Shown in pieces: positions 1 through 4,643 of a DNA stretch of 6,190 bases. Origin of the DNA: Clostridium_T sp040217795. GTDB lineage: Bacteria; Bacillota; Clostridia; Clostridiales; Clostridiaceae. The stretch is from positions 1-6,190 of the forward strand of contig JBEHWK010000179.1 in the NCBI GenBank assembly GCA_040217795.1. The letters run 5' to 3'. The notes below the pieces were generated by a model, which did no database searches, had not been told where the DNA came from, and saw nothing but the letters and a program-made list of their open reading frames with translations. Both the position numbers and the translations under genes were made by a program. The stretch's first letter is position 1, and each line of letters begins with the position of its first letter.

Positions 1-985
1 AGGAAGTGAAAGCAAGGGAAGACTTGACAAGGAAATCGAAAGGGTTATAAGAAAAGAGATCTTCAGCCAGGATGACTTCTTCAGAAAGCCTCTTGACAAG
101 CTGGAGGAACTGTCACAGGACCCTGATTATCTGCTGGAAAATCTGAATATAACCATAAGCTCATATAACAGCCTTCTGGAAAAGCTCAAGGCGGACATTG
201 AGCTGATAAACAAGGAGAAAGAAAATGTCCTACAGAATCTTTTTGACTATATTTTTGAGATTCATGAGAACATAGGCAAAATCGACAGGAATTCCTCAAT
301 CAACATCAGAGGACGCAGCATCAAGATGCTTAGAATAATCATGCCGGTATGGGAAGACAACAAGGCCTTATACAGACTGAAGCTCAATGACCTTCTGGAG
401 CGTGTCACTGACAGGGCACTGGACAGGATGGAGAAGAACGAGAATGCTGAAGAGATTATCTCCACTGAAATAACCACAAAAAATCTTTATAACGAGGTGG
501 TATCAATCAGCAGCATAGAAATTAAGCTTTACAAGATAGAGGAGGAAAGGGAATACCCTATAAGCTGGGATGAGGTTTATAAGAATTCTGGGGGAGAAGG
601 CTTCCTTTCAGCTTTTGTTATCCTTTCAAGCCTGCTCTCCTACATGAGAAGAGACGACACCGACATTTTTGCCGAAAAGGAAAGCAGCAAGGTATTGCTT
701 ATGGATAACCCGTTTGCACAGACAAATTCAGAGCATCTTCTTAAACCGTTGATTGAGATAGCAAAGAAAAGCAACACCCAGCTCATCTGTCTGTCAGGCC
801 TGGGAGGAGACAGCATATATAACAGGTTTGACAACATATATGTACTGAACCTCATATCCTCAAAGTTAAAGGGAGGCATGCAGTTCCTGAAAGGGGAACA
901 CAGGAAAGGCGGGGAACCCTCAGAGGTGATGGTGTCATCAAATTTCAGGATAACTGAGGAGATTGAGCAGATGGAGCTGTTTTAG
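1..985 (+). CDS. SMC/Rad50-like ATPase, C-terminal part (5' end outside window)
   Basis: The reading frame is open from base 2 to the TAG at 983-985, giving 327 residues of a longer protein. The visible N-terminal ~100 residues are charged and helical, as expected for the end of a coiled-coil arm. An ABC-type signature, SGGEG, lies at visible residues 196-200. It is followed by a hydrophobic helix and a Walker B-like strand VLLMDNPFA with D235. The residue after D235 is Asn, where most SMC, SbcC and RecN ATPases have Glu. Then come QLICLSGLGG (D-loop/switch region) and a polar tail ending in MELF. This order is that of the C-terminal ATPase half of SMC/Rad50-type proteins, which bind and move or process DNA. 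The Walker A half and hinge must lie upstream. Codon use is more GC-rich than in the genes after 2600. A role in plasmid or phage restriction, as for Wadjet/MukB-like ATPases, is possible but cannot be shown here. The ATPase fold is fairly sure; the exact family is not. Confidence 0.75.
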   Translation, partial: GSESKGRLDKEIERVIRKEIFSQDDFFRKPLDKLEELSQDPDYLLENLNITISSYNSLLEKLKADIELINKEKENVLQNLFDYIFEIHENIGKIDRNSSINIRGRSIKMLRIIMPVWEDNKALYRLKLNDLLERVTDRALDRMEKNENAEEIISTEITTKNLYNEVVSISSIEIKLYKIEEEREYPISWDEVYKNSGGEGFLSAFVILSSLLSYMRRDDTDIFAEKESSKVLLMDNPFAQTNSEHLLKPLIEIAKKSNTQLICLSGLGGDSIYNRFDNIYVLNLISSKLKGGMQFLKGEHRKGGEPSEVMVSSNFRITEEIEQMELF

Positions 986-1046
986 CTGAATTATGATCTT
1001 TTCCGCTCTTTTCAAAGAATTTTGAGGAAATTTTGAACAGGACAAA

Positions 1047-1074
1047 TTGACTCTCTCGAAATATGTATTAATAT
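1047..1074 (+). promoter_or_regulatory. Candidate sigma-A promoter for the Rpn-family gene
   Basis: TTGACT at 1047-1052 and TAATAT at 1069-1074 are separated by 16 bases. The -35 matches consensus at 5 of 6 positions and the -10 at 4 of 6. The predicted start would fall near 1081, inside the left arm of the terminator of the preceding gene. A transcript from here would lack most of the left arm and so escape that terminator. It would have a leader of about 130 bases before the ATG at 1212. This is only a motif match. Confidence 0.35.
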
Positions 1075-1112
1075 AAGACTGCTGTTTGGAATAATAGCAG
1101 TCTTTTATTTTA
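1075..1112 (+). terminator. Rho-independent terminator after the SMC-like ATPase gene
   Basis: AAGACTGCT at 1075-1083 pairs perfectly with AGCAGTCTT at 1096-1104. The stem can be extended inward by a G-U and two A-U pairs, leaving a loop of about 6 bases. A T-rich run (TTATTTTAT) follows directly. It lies 90 bases past the stop of the upstream gene and insulates the next gene from read-through. Confidence 0.85.
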
Positions 1113-1211
1113 TAATCAATGCGAATATATGTTCTTGGGACTGGAAATAATTATGTTATGTGAATCTGTTTTAAATAATTAAACAAAATGATAAAATGGA
1201 GGTAAGATAAC

Positions 1212-2165
1212 ATGAGTTATATCAAGAACAAGGGGTATAAAGCTTCAGTAAAAGATGAAGATTTCATCATGTCACCTAAAATTGACTTCGCATTTAAACT
1301 GATTTTTGGAGATGAGAAAAATAAGGATGTACTCATTGCATTTTTAAGTGCAGCTTTAAAACTCCCTAAAGAGGAATTCCATGGGATAAAGCTGCTGAAT
1401 ACAGAGCTTTTCAAAGAGTTTAAGGAAGATAGAAAAGGCATACTGGATATACGGGTTGAAACTGTTGAAGGAAAGCAGATTGACATAGAAATTCAGATAC
1501 TGCCTACGAGATTTATGCCGGAAAGAACATTATTTTACTGGAGCAAGATGTATAATAGTCAGATAGTTTCCGGAGATACATATGACAGGCTGAAAAAATG
1601 TATTACTATAAATATAGTGGATTTTGAGTGTGTGCCGGTGGAAAAAATACATACTATATATCATATAACTGAAGATGAAACAGGATACAAGTTGACAGAT
1701 ATTTTGGAAGTGCATTTTTTAGAACTGCCGAAATTGGATAAATTGAGAGTCATTGAAGAAACGGCTGATCCTGTAATAGACTGGCTTCAATTTATTGATT
1801 CAGATTCAAAGGAGGGAATGGAAATGCTTGCAAAAAAGAATGAAAATATTAAGTCTGCATATCACATACTGCAGAAAATAAGCAAAAACAAGGAAGCGAG
1901 AATGGCGTATGAAGCTAGACAAGCTGAGATTATGGATCAGCTGACAAGAGAAAAAACAGCAAAAGAGGAAGGAAGAGCTGAGGGTATAGCGGAAGGAAAA
2001 ACAGAAGTCGTAATTAAACTGCTACTGAAAAAGTTCAAGTCTCTTCCGCAGGAGTATATTGATAAAATAAAAACCTTACCTGAAGGGATAGTTGAAAACA
2101 TTGCAACCGACATATTCGACATCGAGAAAGTGGAGGAGTTGGAGAAGTATCTTAAAAGCAGGTAA
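1212..2165 (+). CDS. Rpn family recombination-promoting nuclease / putative transposase (PD-(D/E)XK)
   Basis: This is a 317-residue protein, a normal length for the Rpn/PDDEXK_2 family, starting at ATG with GGAGGT at 1198-1203, 8 bases upstream. The N-terminus has the family opening SPKIDFAFKLIFG (residues 21-33). The nuclease core is GILDIR with D79, then DIEIQ with D91, E93 and Q95. The D...ExQ pattern replaces the classic D...ExK and is typical of the family, so the active site looks intact. Residues ~225-265 form a charged helix with the family's repeated EGRAEGIAEGK-type segment, followed by a small C-terminal helical domain. Characterised members (E. coli RpnA) are Mg/Ca-dependent DNA endonucleases that promote RecA-independent recombination, and some limit phage. 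The gene stands alone between two terminators, with its own presumed promoter. Despite the transposase name, I see no terminal inverted repeats around it. A possible internal start is listed separately. Confidence 0.92.
   Translation: MSYIKNKGYKASVKDEDFIMSPKIDFAFKLIFGDEKNKDVLIAFLSAALKLPKEEFHGIKLLNTELFKEFKEDRKGILDIRVETVEGKQIDIEIQILPTRFMPERTLFYWSKMYNSQIVSGDTYDRLKKCITINIVDFECVPVEKIHTIYHITEDETGYKLTDILEVHFLELPKLDKLRVIEETADPVIDWLQFIDSDSKEGMEMLAKKNENIKSAYHILQKISKNKEARMAYEARQAEIMDQLTREKTAKEEGRAEGIAEGKTEVVIKLLLKKFKSLPQEYIDKIKTLPEGIVENIATDIFDIEKVEELEKYLKSR
1824..2165 (+). CDS. Possible intragenic small protein: C-terminal domain of the Rpn protein (RpnS-like)
   Basis: Inside the Rpn gene, AAAGGAGG at 1808-1815 is a near-perfect Shine-Dalgarno. 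It sits 8 bases before an ATG at 1824 that is in the same frame (Met205). Another in-frame ATG at 1818 is too close to the site to use it well. Translation from 1824 would give 113 residues holding only the charged helix and the C-terminal helical domain, without the nuclease core. In enterobacterial rpn genes, an internal start is known to make such a short form (RpnS), which binds and blocks the toxic full-length nuclease. I infer a comparable arrangement here from sequence alone. The codons are K-E-G-M-E-M, so lysine/glutamate/glycine codons alone could create the motif by chance. Confidence 0.45.
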   Translation: MLAKKNENIKSAYHILQKISKNKEARMAYEARQAEIMDQLTREKTAKEEGRAEGIAEGKTEVVIKLLLKKFKSLPQEYIDKIKTLPEGIVENIATDIFDIEKVEELEKYLKSR

Positions 2166-2211
2166 ATTCCATGTTTATTTTTTAAAAAAGTCTGATATAT
2201 CATAAAAGAAT

Positions 2212-2249
2212 TGCTTAGTGCTGCCAACACTAAGCATCCTTTATTTTAT
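2212..2249 (+). terminator. Rho-independent terminator after the Rpn gene, possibly bidirectional
   Basis: TGCTTAGTG at 2212-2220 pairs with CACTAAGCA at 2228-2236 around a 7-base loop, followed by CCTTTATTTTAT. Read on the minus strand, the hairpin is followed by AATTCTTTTATG, so it could also end transcription of the decayed minus-strand gene just beyond. Confidence 0.8.
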
Positions 2250-2281
2250 CTATTATAATCTCATCTTCCATTAAATAAATA

Positions 2282-2540
2282 TCATTTAACCGAGCTCGCA
2301 GCAATTGTGTAAATATCCGAAATGGCTCTTTCCGAAACTGTATTTTTAAAGTAGATATCATGTAATATTATACTTGAGCCATTGCTGATTTTTTTAAACA
2401 TACCATCAGATCATACCTTGTAAAGTCCACAGGTACATAATTTATGTGATCTGGAAGTTTCCCTAAACAATTTAAACTCTCTGCTTTTTTACTTCCTGAG
2501 ATAAAGGATGATCAACCTCGAAGAAACCAACATGCTGAAA
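2282..2540 (-). pseudogene. Decayed SAM-dependent methyltransferase, leucine carboxyl methyltransferase type
   Basis: Minus-strand translation gives family-like pieces in shifting frames. Reading from 2540 downward, FQHVGFFEVDHPLSQEVKK resembles the EVDHP(A)TQxxKxxR block of this family. After a frame change at the T6 run 2485-2490 comes ESLNCLGKLPDHINYVPVDF, matching the usual LPxxVxFVPVDF strand, then a short DL...LKKS stretch. A second frame change near the T7 run 2389-2395 leads to VSERAISDIYTIAASSVK, resembling the family's helix after the YL(S/T)EEA motif, and a TGA at 2282-2284. The N-terminal SAM-binding glycine motif and the C-terminus are missing, so this is a ~85-codon fragment. 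Known relatives methylate carboxyl or hydroxyl groups of proteins, sugars or secondary metabolites; this copy cannot make a working enzyme. Two of the breaks lie at homopolymers, so sequencing error should be considered, but the missing ends argue for true decay. The family assignment is from memory of motifs. Confidence 0.6.
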
Positions 2541-2542
2541 TT
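2517..2542 (+). repeat. 26-base repeat, copy A
   Basis: CTCGAAGAAACCAACATGC and the next 7 bases match 4574-4599 at 23 of 26 positions. On the minus strand copy A falls within the methyltransferase remnant, spanning the HVGFFE codons. No second palindrome arm is seen next to this copy. Confidence 0.7.
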
Positions 2543-2603
2543 TATATAGAACCTTTAAAAGAGGCAATAAAATTTACTGGAAAATAATCTGGAGGTGGAT
2601 AAA

Positions 2604-3077
2604 TTGAAGGAAAAGGTGTGGATTAATATACCGGCTAAATATAAGGATAAGTTATCCCAGTGGGTAGATTTTTTTGGTTATGACTCAGAAGATGAAAATG
2701 GTAAATTAGTAGTATACAGGTTTCTGACTGATTCAAAAGAATATGAGCAGATAACATATTTTTTACAGCAGAAAAATATAAATTTTTATATTTTTAGAAG
2801 AGAATATGCTTTTACCAAAAAAGAAAAAGACAATGCACAGATTTTACGGCTAAGGATTGATGATGATGCTAAAGACTCATGTTATTTAGAAGATGATATG
2901 CATAGATGTAGTAAATGTAACAGATTAATTCCCCAAGTCCAGAGAAAAGAATTGCATGTAGATTATAAAAAAATAAAGAAGTATGACTTTATGGTAACTT
3001 ATGAGGGTACTGTGGAAACAATAGTATCTGATAAAGTCAGACAAATATTATTAAGAGAGAATATTTCAGTTAGGTAA
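2604..3077 (+). CDS. Unrecognised CxxC protein, N-terminal half of a probable frameshifted gene
   Basis: I start it at TTG 2604 (157 residues), because GGAGG at 2591-2595 is 8 bases upstream. The in-frame GTG at 2595 overlaps that ribosome binding site and is unlikely. The product is soluble and charged, with no signal peptide or membrane segment. An N-terminal ~75 residues (WINIPAKY..., later FYIFRREYAFTKKEKDNAQ) precede a zinc-knuckle-like CSKC (C102, C105). The end, ETIVSDKVRQILLRENIS, resembles the end of the next reading frame (IIISNRLYKVLVENKI). This suggests a two-module protein with one CxxC per module. Such paired-CxxC proteins are often found among immunity genes of contact-dependent or polymorphic toxin loci, but I do not recognise the family. 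The frame stops abruptly after ISVR, and its natural continuation lies in the frame of the next gene. Function is unknown; the coding status is solid. Confidence 0.7.
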   Translation: MKEKVWINIPAKYKDKLSQWVDFFGYDSEDENGKLVVYRFLTDSKEYEQITYFLQQKNINFYIFRREYAFTKKEKDNAQILRLRIDDDAKDSCYLEDDMHRCSKCNRLIPQVQRKELHVDYKKIKKYDFMVTYEGTVETIVSDKVRQILLRENISVR

Positions 3078-3108
3078 AGACAGGCAAATAATTGAAGGAT
3101 TCTACCAC

Positions 3109-3390
3109 TTGATCATGAAGGTAGGAATTGGTGAGGTAATCGAACCGTCAATAGTAAGGAAAAAAAATTTATGTTCTGAGTGTGGAATTTATGAGGAATA
3201 TCTATGTCAAACCCCATTATATTTTAAGAAGAAAACGTGGGAAGCACTAGATATTTGTTATACTAAAAACTGGTTTGGTGGTCATCCTACATATGATAAA
3301 GGTATAATTATTTCAAATAGACTTTACAAAGTTTTAGTAGAAAATAAAATTAAATATGTATACTTTGAACCAGCATATTTAGTTGAGTAA
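3109..3390 (+). CDS. Unrecognised CxxC protein, C-terminal half of the same probable frameshifted gene
   Basis: The frame gives 93 residues from TTG 3109, or 91 from ATG 3115. GAAGGA at 3094-3099 is a modest ribosome binding site 9 bases before the TTG. The frame is open further upstream to 3055 and reads LGKDRQIIEGFYHLI just before the start, which looks like protein rather than leader. This supports its being the continuation of the gene at 2604 after a one-base (or equivalent) shift near 3065-3077. Rejoined, the protein would be about 265 residues. CSEC (C22, C25) mirrors the CSKC of the first half, and ISNRLYKVLVENKI mirrors its end. The last base of its stop codon is the first base of the next gene's ATG (TAATG). 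Translation of the next gene may therefore depend on ribosomes finishing this one, which argues that this half is still translated. It is either a broken gene or an independent small gene derived from one. Confidence 0.6.
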   Translation: MIMKVGIGEVIEPSIVRKKNLCSECGIYEEYLCQTPLYFKKKTWEALDICYTKNWFGGHPTYDKGIIISNRLYKVLVENKIKYVYFEPAYLVE

Positions 3391-3944
3391 TGTTAATAGT
3401 GAGGGTGAATGATGAATCTTTTGAAAAAAAGATTATGAGTGAGCATAATTGCGCTTATGAACAAGCTAAGGAGGGTATCTCTAATTATATGGGCATATAT
3501 ACAATTGAATATTTTTTAGATTACAAAGCTTTTTTCTTAAAAAGTGATTATGAAAAGAAAGAAATTACTTTAAATATTTTGAGAGAAAGTATTAATAAGA
3601 TAGTTTCACTTAAAGGCTGGGATAGTGGTCAATTTCATGGAGTATTTGATAAAATTGTAGAATTAGATTACAAGAATTCTTGGATATGGGGGAAAAAAGT
3701 AAAGAGTGTTGATAAAATTCATACAGCTGAAGTATATCTGGAGCATAAAGTTAATGAAATTGATATATACATTTGCATTAGAGATAAGAAAGATAGAATA
3801 ATTGGGAAAAAATTAATCCTTACAGAGTTGCCACATGAATTTTCATATTCTAAGCATTTAGGAAAACTTGTATGGATATCAGAAAATGAGGTGCAATTAA
3901 ATAATAAGAATGGAGATAAAGCAGGTCTTACACTGAAAATATGA
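3390..3944 (+). CDS. Hypothetical 184-residue protein, translationally coupled
   Basis: I do not recognise a family. The ATG at 3390 overlaps the upstream stop by one base and has no clear Shine-Dalgarno, so expression probably relies on coupling. The protein is charged, with no signal peptide, membrane helix or cysteine cluster. Residues ~10-75 look mainly helical (EQAKEGIS, LNILRESINKIVSL). After GWDSGQFHGVFDKI (77-90), the second half alternates hydrophobic and polar residues as in a beta sheet (AEVYLEH, EIDIYICIRD, KLVWISENEVQL). The position directly behind the paired-CxxC gene and before another small protein suggests an immunity or accessory protein, but this is inference from context only. 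Codon use is AT-rich like its neighbours. Confidence 0.7.
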   Translation: MLIVRVNDESFEKKIMSEHNCAYEQAKEGISNYMGIYTIEYFLDYKAFFLKSDYEKKEITLNILRESINKIVSLKGWDSGQFHGVFDKIVELDYKNSWIWGKKVKSVDKIHTAEVYLEHKVNEIDIYICIRDKKDRIIGKKLILTELPHEFSYSKHLGKLVWISENEVQLNNKNGDKAGLTLKI

Positions 3945-4018
3945 AATAAACGGATATAGCTCATAAAGATAGTAACTATGAATGCAGTTATTTTGGATTA
4001 TAAGGCGGTGAAATAATA

Positions 4019-4333
4019 ATGAGTGAATATGTACAAGCAAAGATAGATTGGTTTGAAGATAAAAACCAGTTAAACCATATACCGGAAAGTGGTGTTAGGA
4101 TTTGTACGCAAATTAAGTTTGATCAGGAAGGTGATAAAATACCCCAATGGACTGCGGAGATAATAATTACCAGGAGTATCAGTAAATGCATCAGCTATGG
4201 AAAGTTGAGGTACCTATTTGAGCAGGCACCAAAGTATCTTTTGAAAGAAAGTAATAAATTCATTGTTTTTGACGGACCTTTTAAAGTCGCCAGAGGAGAA
4301 GTATTAGCAGATAGCGCTGATGAAAATAATTAG
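4019..4333 (+). CDS. Hypothetical 104-residue protein, small beta-barrel-like
   Basis: ATG at 4019 follows AAGGCGG at 4002-4008, 10 bases upstream. The product is a compact soluble protein with predicted alternating strands: VQAKIDWF, GVRICTQIKFD, QWTAEIIITRS, then a helix RYLFEQAPKYLL, and a last pair NKFIVFDGPFKVARGEVL. The AP-x-LL, (F/L)x(L/V)(F/L)(D/E)G and VA.G.V pattern near the end recalls small proteins with the EF-Tu domain-III-like barrel, some of which are found with toxin-immunity clusters. I hold this comparison loosely. It is the last gene of the small-gene run, 74 bases after the preceding stop, and has its own ribosome binding site. No terminator is evident after it. Confidence 0.65.
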   Translation: MSEYVQAKIDWFEDKNQLNHIPESGVRICTQIKFDQEGDKIPQWTAEIIITRSISKCISYGKLRYLFEQAPKYLLKESNKFIVFDGPFKVARGEVLADSADENN

Positions 4334-4521
4334 ATTTAAGGAAATAATCAATTTGGTACTAGAGTGAAAAGCTATAAGCTAGTCAATGAGAATTTTATCG
4401 AAACTGGTTAGTACGATTATTAAATAATAAAAGGAAACTTAAAAAGGCAAGAATATTTAAAGAATAAATGGGCTTATGATATAATTATTGTAGTTATTAT
4501 ATGCAGCAAAGAAAACGAGTA
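4334..4521. other. AT-rich intergenic stretch without a gene
   Basis: No reading frame here is longer than about 25 codons between stops. One piece (GTG at 4363 reading KSYKLVNENFIETG) looks mildly protein-like and may be a remnant, but is too short to assign. Only a promoter match near 4480 is worth naming. Confidence 0.5.
4457..4485 (+). promoter_or_regulatory. Candidate extended -10 promoter for the AAA-ATPase/nuclease gene
   Basis: TGATATAAT at 4477-4485 is a perfect extended -10 (TGn plus TATAAT). The -35 position 17 bases upstream holds only TTAAAG. Transcription would start near 4492, giving a leader of about 150 bases that contains the palindrome at 4522-4621. Confidence 0.55.
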
Positions 4522-4621
4522 TAGGGTTTCAAGTTCAGATATTAATTTATGCATGCCGCTTCTTCTTTCAAATCTCGAAGAAATCAACATGCATAAATTA
4601 AGTTTTCACTAAGAAACCCTA
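4522..4621. repeat. 100-base imperfect palindrome in the leader of the AAA-ATPase gene
   Basis: Three nested arms are visible. TAGGGTTTC at 4522-4530 pairs with GAAACCCTA at 4613-4621 (9 pairs). TTAATTTATGCATG at 4542-4555 pairs with CATGCATAAATTAA at 4588-4601 (14 perfect pairs). TTCTTC at 4560-4565 pairs with GAAGAA at 4577-4582, around an 11-base loop. The two 11-base stretches between the outer and middle arms do not pair. No T-run follows, so it is not a standard terminator. It ends 8 bases before the ribosome binding site of the next gene. Confidence 0.8.
4574..4599 (+). repeat. 26-base repeat, copy B
   Basis: CTCGAAGAAATCAACATGC plus 7 further bases match copy A at 2517-2542 with 3 mismatches. 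Copy B forms the loop-proximal and right-hand part of the palindrome. Confidence 0.7.
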
Positions 4622-4643
4622 CAATGTGAAGGGAGATGATAAA

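Noticed and set aside
640..879. Minus-strand frame of 79 codons inside the SMC-like gene
   Set aside because: It lies antisense to a well-supported domain, with no ribosome binding site or recognisable motif; it is a shadow of the real gene.
1212..2165. Insertion sequence, because the Rpn family is called a putative transposase
   Set aside because: No terminal inverted repeats or target duplications are seen around the gene. The hairpins at both sides differ from each other and are followed by T-rich runs, so they are terminators.
2595..2597. GTG as the start of the first CxxC protein
   Set aside because: It overlaps the GGAGG it would need; TTG at 2604 is correctly spaced.
3978..4016. Short reading frame MNAVILDYKAVK ending two bases before the 4019 start
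   Set aside because: It has 12 codons and a weak ribosome binding site, and it overlaps the next gene's Shine-Dalgarno. It could be a leader peptide or the tail of a lost gene, but nothing supports either.
4356..4414. GTACTA...TAGTAC and AGCTATAAGCT inverted repeats
   Set aside because: Stems of 4-6 pairs with long or AT-rich spacing are expected by chance in AT-rich DNA, and no T-run follows.
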